From assembly GCF_013488225.1 (NCBI RefSeq), contig NZ_CP041241.1, positions 1,364,001 through 1,428,000 on the forward strand: a stretch of DNA of 64,000 bases. The letters are read 5' to 3'. This DNA is from Sinorhizobium mexicanum. Its GTDB lineage: Bacteria; Pseudomonadota; Alphaproteobacteria; Rhizobiales; Rhizobiaceae. The notes beneath the pieces are model-generated. The model was not told where the DNA came from and ran no database searches. It saw nothing but the letters and a program-made list of their open reading frames with translations. Position 1 is the stretch's first letter. Each line of letters opens with the position of its first letter. The position numbers were made by a program, and so were the translations under genes. Below, in pieces: positions 1-9,126 of this stretch.

Positions 1-23
1 TGGAAACCCCAAGAACGAAAGGA

Positions 24-49
24 CAAGACAGTTTCTCAACGCTGTCTTG
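24..49. promoter_or_regulatory. Inverted repeat before the GntR gene
   Basis: Perfect 8-bp arms CAAGACAG and CTGTCTTG are separated by 10 nt. The repeat ends just before the ribosome binding site of the GntR-family gene. It could be that regulator's own operator or a leader hairpin. The symmetry is seen directly; the function is inferred. Confidence 0.4.
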
Positions 50-63
50 GAAGCAGGATAACC

Positions 64-795
64 TTGCACCCCGAATTGCCTGGTAAAGTCGAAACCAGCG
101 GCGCCTTACAGCCCGCATCGGCCCGAGAGAGGTTCGACCGGATATACCACACTCTCAGGGACCGCATCTGCATGCTCGAGTACGCGCCGAGCAGCCGCCT
201 GTCCGAGGAAGAGCTGGCGAAAGAATTCTCCACCAGCCGCACGCCTGTGAGGCGTGTGCTGGCAAGGCTGGAGTCCGAGGGGCTGGTGGAATCGGTGCAT
301 GGTGTCGGGACGATCGTGACCGACCCCGATATCGGCGAATTGGTGCAGATCTATCATTTGCGCATGGAACTTGCGCTTCTGGTCGGCAAGCTTTCTCCGA
401 TCCCACGCAGCGCGGAGGATCTGGAACGGATCAGGGCGCTCATAGCCCGCTGCGACGAGGAGATGAAAAATCCGACACAAAGGGCGTTCCTGCACCTGAA
501 TATGGCGTTCTTTACCGAAATCAGGGCATTCACCGGAAACCTCCCGCTGCGGGAGATCAGCGAGCGGTTGTACTACCAGGTCGTTCGCGTCGTGTTGAAG
601 ATGATGCCGAAGCTGGGATTGGCGGAAGAGTACTCGGCCTTTCGCAACGAGATGCAGGCCGTCCTGTCTGCCGCCGAAATCGGCGACTGGGAGGCGATCG
701 GATACATTCGGCGGGCCCACATCTCCATGAGCTTCCACCGCATGATGGCCTACGCCGAGAGGTCGGAACGGTCCGAAGAGCCCACCAAGGCATGA
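64..795 (+). CDS. GntR-family transcriptional regulator, FCD type
   Basis: A 243-residue regulator. Residues about 25-90 form a winged helix with the typical GntR pattern (LSEEELAKEFSTSRTPVRRVL, then a wing with GVGTIV). Residues about 95-230 look like the all-helical FCD ligand domain. The start is TTG, chosen because an AGGA sequence lies 5-7 nt upstream and no better in-frame start is seen. The stop overlaps the start of the following AsnC-type gene by 4 bp, so the two regulators are co-translated. With the catabolic genes behind it, it probably senses an amine, amino acid or breakdown product. The ligand is unknown. Confidence 0.85.
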   Translation: MHPELPGKVETSGALQPASARERFDRIYHTLRDRICMLEYAPSSRLSEEELAKEFSTSRTPVRRVLARLESEGLVESVHGVGTIVTDPDIGELVQIYHLRMELALLVGKLSPIPRSAEDLERIRALIARCDEEMKNPTQRAFLHLNMAFFTEIRAFTGNLPLREISERLYYQVVRVVLKMMPKLGLAEEYSAFRNEMQAVLSAAEIGDWEAIGYIRRAHISMSFHRMMAYAERSERSEEPTKA

Positions 796-1277
796 TCAAG
801 CTTGACGCCATTGATTTGCGCATCCTGGAAGCGATCCAGAAGGATGGAAGAATTACCAAGCTCGCGCTTGCCGAGAAGGCGGGACTGTCGCCAACACCCT
901 GCTGGCTCAGACTGAGGAAGCTGGAAAAGGCCGGCATCGTGACGGGCTATCATGCGCGGCTCGCGATGCGCCGGGTCACCCCGGTCACAAGCGTTCTCAC
1001 CGAGATCACGCTCGGCAACCACCGCCAGACCGACTTCGAACGCTTCGAACGCGTGGTCGCCTCGATCCCGGAAATCGTCGCCTGCTGGTCGGTCGGCGGC
1101 GGCGTCGATTACATTCTGAAGATCATGACAGCCGACGTCGACGCCTACCAGCGGCTCATCGACAGCCTGCTGGATCGCGAATTGGGCATCGACCGCTATT
1201 TCACCTACATCGTCACCAAGACGGTCAAGGAAGAAACTCTGCTCCCGCTGACCAGCTTGCTCCCTGATACGCTGTAG
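792..1277 (+). CDS. Lrp/AsnC-family transcriptional regulator
   Basis: 161 residues, the normal AsnC/Lrp size. Residues 1-60 hold the helix-turn-helix (IDLRILEAIQKDGRITKLALA), and residues about 65-150 form the RAM ligand-binding domain. Its ATG overlaps the TGA of the upstream GntR gene. Regulators of this type often sit beside aminotransferase/aldehyde dehydrogenase sets for ectoine, diamines or amino acids. The downstream aldehyde dehydrogenase and class III aminotransferase fit local control by an amino-acid-like effector. The effector cannot be read from the sequence. Confidence 0.88.
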   Translation: MIKLDAIDLRILEAIQKDGRITKLALAEKAGLSPTPCWLRLRKLEKAGIVTGYHARLAMRRVTPVTSVLTEITLGNHRQTDFERFERVVASIPEIVACWSVGGGVDYILKIMTADVDAYQRLIDSLLDRELGIDRYFTYIVTKTVKEETLLPLTSLLPDTL

Positions 1278-1410
1278 ACCGGGACATCATAGACAATCCG
1301 GCTCTCCTGTCCCGGTTATTTAGTCCAACTCTCTGCCGCATGTGCCCGGAATAGACAACTTCTCTCCCCTTTGCGGTCCAGACTACCCGCAACAAGAGAG
1401 GAGATCGGAT

Positions 1411-2907
1411 ATGACTGCTGTTTTCGCGCGCACGACCTTCCACGACGCATTGAACCACCTGAATGATCGGCAGCTCCTGCGGGAGCTCGCTTATGTTGGA
1501 GGGCGGTGGGTTGCCGGGCGTGATGGCAAGGCCTTCGAGGTCTCAGATCCGGCAACGGGCGCGACGCTTGCCTGGGTCGCCTCGCTCGAGGCCACCCAGG
1601 CTTCGGAAGCCGTCGATGCCGCTGCCAAGGCTTTTCCGGCATGGCGTAGCATGCTGCCGCAAGCGCGCGCAGGCATTCTGCGCAAATGGTACGAACTGAT
1701 GCTTGCCGCCAAGGAGGATCTCGCCCTGCTGATGACGCTCGAGCAGGGCAAACCGCTTGCGGAATCCCGCGGAGAAATCGACTACGCCGCCTCCTTCATC
1801 GAGTGGTATGCCGAAGAAGGCAAGCGGCTCAACGCCGAGAGCGTGACGAGCCATCTGCCGGGCGCGGAGATGATCGTACGCCGCGAGGCGCTCGGGGTCG
1901 TCGGTGTCGTCACGCCCTGGAACTTCCCCTCGGCGATGATCACCCGAAAGGCGGCCGCTGCACTCGCCGCCGGCTGCACGGTCGTTGCTCACCCCTCCTC
2001 CGAGACGCCGCTTTCTGCCCTGGCGCTCGCAGAGCTTGGCGAACGCGCCGGTCTTCCGGCCGGTGTGTTCAACGTCGTCACCGGTGATGCTGCGACCATC
2101 GTCGGCCGCCTGTGCGAAGAGCCCCGTGTCCGCGCCATGAGCTTTACCGGATCGACCGAGATTGGTAGGCTGATCGCCGGCCAGTGCGCTCCGACGATGA
2201 AGCGGCTGGTGATGGAACTTGGCGGCCATGCGCCGCTCATCGTGTTCGCCGATGCCGATGTGGAGAAGGCGGCGGATATCGCGATCGCCGCAAAATTCGC
2301 GACCTCCGGTCAGGACTGCCTCGCAGCAAACCGGATCTATGTCGAGCGACCGATCCTCAAAGCCTTCAACGAGGCCTTCGCCGCACGCGTTTCCCGCCTC
2401 AAAGTCGGCGCGGGGCTGGCACAAGACACCGACATCGGACCGCTCATGCATGAGCGCGCCATCGCCAAGGTCGAGGAGCAGGTAACCGACGCGTTGAAGC
2501 GCGGCGCGAAAGTCGCGATCGGCGGCAAGCGGCACGCCGCGGGACCGCTGTTCTTCCAACCGACCGTGCTCACCGACGTAGCGGACGACGCCCTGATCAT
2601 GCGCGAGGAGACATTCGGCCCCGTGGCCGCCGTCACCGCATTCGACAGCGAAGATGAAGTCATCACCCGGGCGAACGACACCGAATATGGCCTCGTGGCC
2701 TACGTCGTCACCGAAAACGGCGCTCGCCAGCTGCGGCTCGCACGAGCCCTCGAGTATGGCATGGTGGCAATCAACCGGGTGAAGATCACCGGCGGACCGA
2801 TCCCCTTCGGCGGCTGGAAGCAGTCCGGCCTCGCACGCGAAGGCTCACGCCATGGCATGGAGGCCTTCACCGAACTCAAATATCTCTGCATCGATACCGC
2901 CGCCTGA
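1411..2907 (+). CDS. NAD(P)-dependent aldehyde dehydrogenase, succinate-semialdehyde dehydrogenase-like
   Basis: 498 residues when started at the ATG preceded by GAGAGGAGAT; an upstream in-frame start exists but lacks a ribosome binding site. ALDH hallmarks are present: the VTPWNFP segment, the nucleotide-binding FTGSTEIG, the general-base Glu in MELGGHAP and the catalytic Cys in SGQDCLAANR. The overall pattern is closest to the GabD-like succinate-semialdehyde dehydrogenases, which oxidise a semialdehyde to the acid. It precedes a class III aminotransferase, so it probably oxidises the aldehyde that enzyme makes from an omega-amino acid or diamine. The exact substrate is inference. Confidence 0.88.
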   Translation: MTAVFARTTFHDALNHLNDRQLLRELAYVGGRWVAGRDGKAFEVSDPATGATLAWVASLEATQASEAVDAAAKAFPAWRSMLPQARAGILRKWYELMLAAKEDLALLMTLEQGKPLAESRGEIDYAASFIEWYAEEGKRLNAESVTSHLPGAEMIVRREALGVVGVVTPWNFPSAMITRKAAAALAAGCTVVAHPSSETPLSALALAELGERAGLPAGVFNVVTGDAATIVGRLCEEPRVRAMSFTGSTEIGRLIAGQCAPTMKRLVMELGGHAPLIVFADADVEKAADIAIAAKFATSGQDCLAANRIYVERPILKAFNEAFAARVSRLKVGAGLAQDTDIGPLMHERAIAKVEEQVTDALKRGAKVAIGGKRHAAGPLFFQPTVLTDVADDALIMREETFGPVAAVTAFDSEDEVITRANDTEYGLVAYVVTENGARQLRLARALEYGMVAINRVKITGGPIPFGGWKQSGLAREGSRHGMEAFTELKYLCIDTAA

Positions 2908-2931
2908 ACGGATTTCATGAAAGGAAACACC

Positions 2932-4308
2932 ATGCTCGAAAAAAGCAACGAACTCACCGCCTGGGACCGCGACCATTTCTTCCATCCGTCCACGCATATG
3001 GGCATGCATGCGCGCGGTGAAACCCCGACGCGGGTCATCGGCGGCGGCGAAGGCGCTTACATCACCGACATTGCCGGCAAGCGCAGCCTCGACGCCTTCG
3101 CCGGTCTCTACTGCGTCAATGTCGGCTATGGCCGGCAGAAGATTGCCGAGGCGATCGCTGAACAGGCGAAGAACCTCGCCTACTACCACGCCTATGTCGG
3201 CCACGGCACCGAGGCGTCGATCCGGCTCTCCAAGATGATCATCGATCGCGCGCCGGAAGGCATGAGCCGCGTCTATTTCGGCCTTTCCGGTTCGGACGCC
3301 AACGAGACCAACATCAAGCTCATCTGGTACTACAACAACATTCTCGGCAGGCCCGAGAAGAAGAAGATCATTTCCCGCTGGCGCGGCTATCACGGTTCCG
3401 GCGTGATGACGGGCTCGCTGACCGGCCTGCAGCTTTTCCACAATGCTTTCGATCTGCCGCGCGCACCGATCCTGCACACCGAGGCGCCGTACTATTTCCG
3501 CCGTCCGGACCGCTCGATGAACGAAGAGCAGTTCTCGCAATATTGCGCCGACAAGCTGGAGGAGATGATTCTCGCCGAAGGGCCGGACACGATCGCAGCC
3601 TTCATCGGGGAGCCGATCCTTGGTACGGGCGGCATCGTGCCGCCGCCGAAGGGTTACTGGCAGAAGATCCAGACGGTGCTTGAGAAATACGACATCCTGC
3701 TCGTCGCAGACGAGGTCGTAACCGGCTTCGGCCGCCTGGGGACAATGTTCGGCTCCGACCACTATGGCATGAAGCCGGACCTCATCACCATCGCCAAGGG
3801 TTTGACGTCGGCCTACGCGCCGCTTTCCGGCAGCATCGTCTCGGAAAAGATGTGGCAGGTGCTGGTGCAGGGTTCGGATGAACTCGGCCCGATCGGTCAC
3901 GGCTGGACCTATTCCGCCCACCCGATCTGCGCTGCAGCCGGCATCGCCAATCTCGAACTGATCGACGAACTCGGCATCGTCGAGAATGCCGGTTCGACCG
4001 GAGCCTATTTCCGGTCCGAACTTGCAAAGGCGCTCTCGGAGCACAGGCACGTCGGCGAAGTGCGCGGAGACGGCCTTATGGCGGCGGTCGAGTTCGTTGA
4101 GGACCGCGATGATCGGAAGTTCTTCGATCCGGCGCAGAAGGTCGGCCCAAGAGTGGCTACGGCTCTGGCGGAGCGCGGTGTCCTCGGCCGGGCGATGCCG
4201 CAGGGTGACATCCTGGGCTTTGCACCACCACTCTGCCTGACGCGCGATGAGGCTGACATCGTCGTGAAGGCGGCAGTCGGCGCCATCTCCGAAGTCCTCG
4301 GCCGTTGA
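2932..4308 (+). CDS. Class III PLP-dependent aminotransferase (omega-amino acid/polyamine:pyruvate type)
   Basis: 458 residues with the start at 2932, which has AAGGA 7 nt upstream; an ATG at 2917 is less well placed. The fold-type I class III signature is clear: FGLSGSDANETNIK in the cofactor-phosphate region, RWRGYHGS, the PLP-stacking segment LLVADEVVTGFGR and the Schiff-base Lys in IAKGLTSAY. The sequence resembles putrescine/omega-amino acid:pyruvate aminotransferases such as SpuC. It lies 24 bp after the aldehyde dehydrogenase and just before an MDR oxidoreductase. Its last ~456 bp recur as a broken copy at 5465-5930. Confidence 0.88.
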   Translation: MLEKSNELTAWDRDHFFHPSTHMGMHARGETPTRVIGGGEGAYITDIAGKRSLDAFAGLYCVNVGYGRQKIAEAIAEQAKNLAYYHAYVGHGTEASIRLSKMIIDRAPEGMSRVYFGLSGSDANETNIKLIWYYNNILGRPEKKKIISRWRGYHGSGVMTGSLTGLQLFHNAFDLPRAPILHTEAPYYFRRPDRSMNEEQFSQYCADKLEEMILAEGPDTIAAFIGEPILGTGGIVPPPKGYWQKIQTVLEKYDILLVADEVVTGFGRLGTMFGSDHYGMKPDLITIAKGLTSAYAPLSGSIVSEKMWQVLVQGSDELGPIGHGWTYSAHPICAAAGIANLELIDELGIVENAGSTGAYFRSELAKALSEHRHVGEVRGDGLMAAVEFVEDRDDRKFFDPAQKVGPRVATALAERGVLGRAMPQGDILGFAPPLCLTRDEADIVVKAAVGAISEVLGR

Positions 4309-4319
4309 GGGGAATACGG

Positions 4320-5393
4320 ATGATGCATTCGGTTCCGAGGACCATGGCGGCCGTACAACTCACCGGGCATGGCGGTTTGGACAAGCTCGTCTACAGCCGG
4401 GACGTCCCCGTCCCGGCACCAGCCCCGGGCGAGGTGCTGATCAAGGTCACCGCCTGCGGCATGAACAACACCGATGTCTGGGTGCGCGAAGGTGCCTACG
4501 GCACCGAGGACGATCCCTCCGCCGTCTCGACGTGGCGGCGCCACGGCAACACGCTGACGTTCCCGCGCATCCAGGGCACGGACACGGTCGGCCACGTCGT
4601 CGCCGTCGGCGACGGCGTCGATGAGGCGCGCATCGGCGAGCGCGTCATGGTCGACTTCTCGATCTACAATCGCGACGACGATAGCCTCGCCGACATCGAT
4701 TACATGGGCCACGGCCGCGACGGCGGTTACGCCGAATATATGGCGCTTCCAGCCGAAAACGCCCATGTGGTCGCGACCGACCTGACCGACGTCGAACTTG
4801 CGACCTTTTGCTGCGCCTATCTGACCGGCGAACGCATGCTCGAAAGGGCGAGGCTCGCGGCCGGCGAGCTGGTCCTGGTGACCGGCGCTTCCGGAGGCGT
4901 CGGCTCGGCGATCATCCAGCTCGCCCGCGCCCGCGGCGCTATTCCGATCGCCGTCGCCGGCCGCGGCAAGGAAGCCGCGATTCGCGAGATCGGCGCCGAA
5001 GCCGTGGTCACCCGCGGGGAGGGCGACCTTACCGAGGCCGTGCACGCAGTAAGCGGCGGCCAGCCGATCGACGTCGTCGCCGATCTCGTCGGCGGCCCGC
5101 TCTTCAACGATCTTCTGAAGATCCTGCGCCCGGAAGGCCGCTATACCACCGCGGGCGCCATCGCCGGCCCCGTCGTTAAGCTCGATCTCAGGACGATGTA
5201 TCTGAAGCAATTGGAACTGCACGGATCGAGCCAGGGCAGCCGCGCCGATTTCCGGCGTCTGGTGCGCTATATCGAAGAGAGAAAGATCCGCCCGCTCGTC
5301 GGGGGGACCTATCCTCTGTCGGAATTTCATCGAGCGCAGACAGACTTCATGGCGAAGAACTTCGTCGGCAAACTCGTCGTCGTTCCGAACTGA
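4320..5393 (+). CDS. MDR-superfamily alcohol dehydrogenase / quinone oxidoreductase-like protein
   Basis: 357 residues from the ATG at 4320, preceded by GAGGGG at good spacing; a TTG at 4305 inside the aminotransferase gene is less likely. The N-terminal GroES-like domain has the CGMNNTDVW segment. The Rossmann domain carries VTGASGGVGSAIIQLA for NAD(P)H. The usual GHE zinc-site motif is replaced by GTDTVGH and no structural-zinc Cys cluster is seen, so it may be a zinc-independent reductase. It is probably co-transcribed with the aminotransferase. The substrate is unknown. Confidence 0.8.
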   Translation: MMHSVPRTMAAVQLTGHGGLDKLVYSRDVPVPAPAPGEVLIKVTACGMNNTDVWVREGAYGTEDDPSAVSTWRRHGNTLTFPRIQGTDTVGHVVAVGDGVDEARIGERVMVDFSIYNRDDDSLADIDYMGHGRDGGYAEYMALPAENAHVVATDLTDVELATFCCAYLTGERMLERARLAAGELVLVTGASGGVGSAIIQLARARGAIPIAVAGRGKEAAIREIGAEAVVTRGEGDLTEAVHAVSGGQPIDVVADLVGGPLFNDLLKILRPEGRYTTAGAIAGPVVKLDLRTMYLKQLELHGSSQGSRADFRRLVRYIEERKIRPLVGGTYPLSEFHRAQTDFMAKNFVGKLVVVPN

Positions 5394-5464
5394 CCCTGCG
5401 ACGGGCGGTCGCTCATAGGACCGGATTGCCGCCCCTCCCCTGCCGGATCTGAGACATGCTGGGC

Positions 5465-5930
5465 AAAGATGTGGCAAGTGCTGGTGCAGGGTTCGGACGA
5501 ACTCGGTCCGATCGGCCACGGCTGAACCTATTCCGCCCATCCGATCTGCGCAGCGGCCGGCATCACCAATCTCGAACTGATCGACGAACGGGGCATTGTC
5601 GAGAATGCCGGTTCGACCGGAGCCTATTTCCGGTCCGAACTTGCAAAGCCACTCGCGGGGCACCGGCATGTCGGCGAGGTACGCGGAGACGGCCTGATGG
5701 CGGCGATCGAGTTCGTTGAAGACCGTGACGATCGGACGTTCTTCGATCCGGCGCAGAAGGTCGGGCCAAGAGTGGCTACGGCGCTGGCGGAGCGCGGTGT
5801 CCTCGGCCGGGCGATGCCGCAGGGTGACATCCTGGGCTTTGCACCGCCACTCTGCCTGACGCGCGATGAGGCTGACATCGTCGTGAAGGCGGCAGCCGGC
5901 GCCGTCTCCGAAGTCCTCGGCAGCAAATAA
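5465..5930 (+). pseudogene. Truncated duplicate of the aminotransferase 3' end
   Basis: This stretch aligns without gaps to 3846-4302 of the aminotransferase gene at a constant offset of 1619 bp. By hand count there are about 31 differences in about 456 positions (~93% identity). The start of the gene is missing, and the Trp codon of HGWTYSAHP is TGA at 5523-5525. The remaining frame stays open and ends with its own terminus (GSK then stop, against GR then stop in the intact copy). It is a non-functional relic, probably from an old tandem duplication of the aminotransferase-oxidoreductase unit followed by deletion. Confidence 0.88.
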
Positions 5931-6020
5931 CGGCCTGAATTCCGGTCTTTCAATCGGGCGGAGCGCTGTCTCTACGGCGCTCCGCAAGCGTTCGCGCCTT
6001 TGCTGGTTCGCCATCACCAG

Positions 6021-6404
6021 TCAGCGACCGGCGGGCTGGAACAGCTCGACAAAATTGCCCGATGGGTCAATCAACAGGATTTGCGATCCGCCGGGTCCGG
6101 TCACCATGTCGTTGCGGAACTTAGCGCCGGCGGCTTGCAGTCGGGCGACTTCGGCAGCGAGATCATCGACAATGAGGTGGATCCGATTCCAGCCGCCGGG
6201 CGCCGGACGTTCGCCGTCGGGCATCGGGCGTCCCGCAGAGCTCAAGGGGCCGCTAAGCAATAGCCGCAATGCCCCCCGCTTGACGTCCGCGAAGGCCGGA
6301 GCGTGGTTGGAGAGAAGCGAAAATCCGAGGTGCTTCGTGTACCACTCGATGGCGGCCTCGACGTCATCGACCATGTAACGCACGTTGACGGTTACTTCCG
6401 ACAT
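6021..6404 (-). CDS. VOC-superfamily (glyoxalase/bleomycin-resistance-like) protein
   Basis: 127 residues from the start that follows GGGAGGCAGGA; upstream in-frame starts have no ribosome binding site. The beta-alpha-beta-beta-beta pattern of the VOC fold appears twice: VRYMVDDVEAAIEWYTKHLGF at the N-terminus and IHLIVDDLAAEVARLQAAGA in the second half, ending with DPSGNFVELFQP, whose Glu is a usual metal ligand. VOC proteins include lyases, dioxygenases and drug-binding proteins, so no reaction can be assigned. It lies 140 bp beyond the ABC ATPase gene and may be transcribed separately. Confidence 0.8.
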   Translation of the reverse strand: MSEVTVNVRYMVDDVEAAIEWYTKHLGFSLLSNHAPAFADVKRGALRLLLSGPLSSAGRPMPDGERPAPGGWNRIHLIVDDLAAEVARLQAAGAKFRNDMVTGPGGSQILLIDPSGNFVELFQPAGR

Positions 6405-6543
6405 TCCTGCCTCCCAATGTGAGTTCCACGAGCCAGAATGACGTTCGCATTCTACGCCAACGATCAAGGAAGAGAAATCTTCCGCCGCGCACGACCAAAA
6501 CCGCAGCCAAGAGCTTCCGGTGACAACCCGGCACCGCCGGCCG

Positions 6544-7677
6544 TCAGGCCGCCGCTGGATCGAAAAGCGCCATGTCGATATCGGTCATCTCGACACGACG
6601 CTCGAAGGCGATACCGCTTTCATCGAACAGGTGACAATCGGCGGCACGAAAGCCGGTCCTGACCTCTTCGTCCGCCCGGATCGCAACGGTGCCCGGCAGC
6701 ATTGCGCAATAGTTCTCCCCCTCGCCCCCGAGCGACGCATAGGCAACGGTATGCGCGCCGAGACGCTCGATGACTGAGGGTCTGACCGTCAACGTCAGGT
6801 CTCCGGAACCGATCTGGATATGTTCGGGGCGCACACCAAGGGTCAAGATCGCACCGGCCATGCCGCTGCGCGGCTTGACCGGAATGATCACCGCCTGCCC
6901 CTTGTATTCGACCTCTACGCCGGCCTCGCTGACACTCCTGCAGGTCACCGGCAGGAAGTTCATCTTCGGATTGCCGATGAAGCCGGCCACGAAGGTATTG
7001 GCCGGCTTATGGTAAAGTTCAAGCGGCGCGCCCGTCTGGGCGATCTCTCCGGCGTTCAGCACGACGATCCGGTCCGCCATCGTCATCGCTTCGACCTGGT
7101 CGTGCGTGACGTAGATCATCGTTGCCTTCAGTTGCCGGTGCAGTTTCGCCAGTTCGATGCGCATGTCGGCACGCAAAGCCGCGTCAAGGTTCGACAACGG
7201 CTCGTCGAACAGAAAGATCTTCGGCTCGCGCACGATGGCGCGGCCGATCGCGACACGCTGGCGCTGGCCGCCGGAGAGCATGCCGGGCTTCTGCTGCAGC
7301 CGCTGATCGAGATGGAGAATGCGCGCCGCGTGCTCGACCTTGGCCTTGAGCTTCTCCTCCGGCACCTTTTCCACGCGCAGTGGGAAGGCGATGTTCTCGA
7401 ACACGGTCATGTGCGGATAGAGCGCGTAGGACTGGAAGACCATGGCGATTCCGCGCTTGACCGGCGGCAGGTCGTTGACACGCTTGCCGTCGATGACGAT
7501 GTCGCCCGCCGTCGTCTCGTCAAGGCCAGCGATCATTCTGAGCAGCGTGGACTTGCCGCAGCCCGACGGGCCGACGAAGACCACGAACTCGCCGTTCCTG
7601 ACTTCGAGTTCGACACCCTTCAGCACTTCGTACGTGCCGTAGAATTTCTGAACCTTTTTTAGATTGAGCTGTCCCAA
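6544..7677 (-). CDS. Sugar ABC transporter ATP-binding protein, UgpC/MsmK type
   Basis: 377 residues. It has Walker A GPSGCGKST, the Q-loop, the signature LSGGQRQRVAIGRA, Walker B IFLFDEPLSNLD and the switch His in YVTHDQVEAMTMADR. The C-terminal ~130 residues form the TOBE/MalK-type regulatory domain (GVRPEHIQIG). It would power the carbohydrate importer whose binding protein and permeases are at 7869-10865. It is last in that operon, separated from the binding-protein gene by a 191-bp spacer with two palindromic repeats. Confidence 0.92.
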   Translation of the reverse strand: MGQLNLKKVQKFYGTYEVLKGVELEVRNGEFVVFVGPSGCGKSTLLRMIAGLDETTAGDIVIDGKRVNDLPPVKRGIAMVFQSYALYPHMTVFENIAFPLRVEKVPEEKLKAKVEHAARILHLDQRLQQKPGMLSGGQRQRVAIGRAIVREPKIFLFDEPLSNLDAALRADMRIELAKLHRQLKATMIYVTHDQVEAMTMADRIVVLNAGEIAQTGAPLELYHKPANTFVAGFIGNPKMNFLPVTCRSVSEAGVEVEYKGQAVIIPVKPRSGMAGAILTLGVRPEHIQIGSGDLTLTVRPSVIERLGAHTVAYASLGGEGENYCAMLPGTVAIRADEEVRTGFRAADCHLFDESGIAFERRVEMTDIDMALFDPAAA

Positions 7678-7694
7678 AAATCTGTCTCCGGCCG

Positions 7695-7738
7695 CTAGAG
7701 CGCCGTGCGTTCAAGTGCACGCACAAAGGACGCTCTAG
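7695..7738. repeat. Palindromic intergenic repeat
   Basis: Arms CTAGAGCG and CGCTCTAG enclose a second inverted pair, GTGCGT and ACGCAC. Together they can form a long hairpin between the solute-binding protein and ATPase genes. The form and GC content match short mobile palindromes known from rhizobial intergenic regions. In the transcript it could adjust expression of the two transporter genes. Confidence 0.6.
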
Positions 7739-7749
7739 CACTTTGATTC

Positions 7750-7800
7750 TAGAGCATCTCATCCGCTTTCAGTGATTCCACTTGAAAGCGGGATGCTCTA
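7750..7800. repeat. Palindromic intergenic repeat, second unit
   Basis: A 51-bp near-perfect palindrome. TAGAGCATC pairs with GATGCTCTA, and CCGCTTTCA pairs with TGAAAGCGG inside it. It lies 11 bp from the first palindrome in the same spacer. The form is typical of dispersed rhizobial repeats. It may stabilise the upstream binding-protein mRNA. Confidence 0.6.
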
Positions 7801-7868
7801 GGGCGAGGCGGCTTTGCCGCCAGAACATGGGGAGACCGCGGGCTGGCGCTCCGCGGTCTCCGTCGGGC

Positions 7869-9098
7869 TTACTTGTACTGCTCGAGTTCGCCAGCCGCTT
7901 TCTTCAGCGCGTCGCCGGGTTCGGCTTTGCCGGTGACGACGGACTGGACCATATCGATCATCGCATTCTGGAATCCTTTGTAGTCCTTAAAGAGCGGCTC
8001 TGGGCCACCATAGGCGATGCCGTCGATCAACGGCTTCCAGGACGCGTCGGCCTTGACGAATTCATCGACCTTCGGAGACGGGCGCAGCGGCGTCAGGCCT
8101 GCACCGCCCTGCAGTTCGTACTCGCCCTGCGGACCCGGGGAGGTGATAAACTTCGCGAATTCGATCGCCTTTTCCTCGACGCCAGTCCCCTTGAAGATCG
8201 CCAAGCTGTCGGTGATCAGCAACGTCCCTTCACCCTTGGCCGAGGGACCGAGCGGCAGCGGCGCGATGCCCCAGTTGATCTTCGTTTCCTTGAGCAGCGA
8301 AGCCGCCCCGGAGCCCGACTGGATCATGCCAGCCTTGCCGTCAAGGAAGATGGCACGAATTTCGTTCTGCTCGTAAGCGGTTGCCCCTTCGACCGAATAG
8401 GGCGTGATGTCCTTGTAGGCCTGTAGCGCCGCCAGCACTTCCGGGCTATCCATGACGATCTTATCGCCATCGATCACCTTGCCGTTGTTGGTGTAAACCC
8501 AGTGCATGAACTGGTGCATCGTGTTGTCGAAGGTCTTGGCCGGCAGACCATAGCCCGCAATGCCGGTCTTTTCCTTGATCTGCTTCGCAAAGGCGATTTC
8601 TTCGGCCCAGGTCTTCGGCGGCGTTTCTGGGTCGAGGCCCGCCTGCTTGAAGAGGTCCTTGTTCCAATAGAGCGCCTTGGTCGAGAAAGCCACCGGGACG
8701 CCCCACTGGGTGTCATCGAAGGTCACGGTGTCGACGATGTTCGGATAGTAGCTCTTCTTCTCTTCCTCGGTCATCGGGACCGGAACGATCATATCGTTCT
8801 CGGCGAACTCCTTGAGTGTGCGGGACCCCACATAGGCCATGCCGACCGGCGTACCGGCCGCGGCAAGCGTCGTCGCCTTGTCCTGGCACTGCGCCCAGCC
8901 GACGACTTCCGGCACCACCTTCCAGCCGGCGTTCTTGCCTTCCCATTCCTTGATGTATTTCTCATGAATCGGATCGATCTTGTCGCCACAGTAGATCCAA
9001 CTGATCTCCTGGTCGGCGGCCTGCGCGGCAACGCTCCCGAGCGCGGTCGAACCGAGCAAGGCAAGCGTTAGAAAAGCAGTCTTGTAAGCAATGGTCAC
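7869..9098 (-). CDS. Sugar ABC transporter periplasmic substrate-binding protein (family 1)
   Basis: 409 residues from a GTG start with GGGGAG upstream. The N-terminus is a Sec signal peptide (hydrophobic TAFLTLALLGSTALGSVAAQA, cleavage after AQAA). The body has the MalE-like family 1 pattern: the GVPVAFSTKALYWNKDLFKQAG hinge region and a conserved C-terminal stretch (TPLRPSPKVDEF). It would capture a sugar or sugar derivative in the periplasm for the two permeases next to it. The dehydrogenase at the head of the operon suggests a polyol, inositol-like or amino-sugar substrate, but nothing in the sequence fixes it. Confidence 0.9.
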   Translation of the reverse strand: MTIAYKTAFLTLALLGSTALGSVAAQAADQEISWIYCGDKIDPIHEKYIKEWEGKNAGWKVVPEVVGWAQCQDKATTLAAAGTPVGMAYVGSRTLKEFAENDMIVPVPMTEEEKKSYYPNIVDTVTFDDTQWGVPVAFSTKALYWNKDLFKQAGLDPETPPKTWAEEIAFAKQIKEKTGIAGYGLPAKTFDNTMHQFMHWVYTNNGKVIDGDKIVMDSPEVLAALQAYKDITPYSVEGATAYEQNEIRAIFLDGKAGMIQSGSGAASLLKETKINWGIAPLPLGPSAKGEGTLLITDSLAIFKGTGVEEKAIEFAKFITSPGPQGEYELQGGAGLTPLRPSPKVDEFVKADASWKPLIDGIAYGGPEPLFKDYKGFQNAMIDMVQSVVTGKAEPGDALKKAAGELEQYK

Positions 9099-9126
9099 GA
9101 TGGAACTCCCCTTCTCTGGTGGTTGC

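Noticed and set aside
4005..6017. Long minus-strand frame (670 codons) over the aminotransferase and oxidoreductase genes
   Set aside because: It is antisense to well-supported genes in high-GC DNA, has no recognisable domain and crosses the duplicated 3' fragment.
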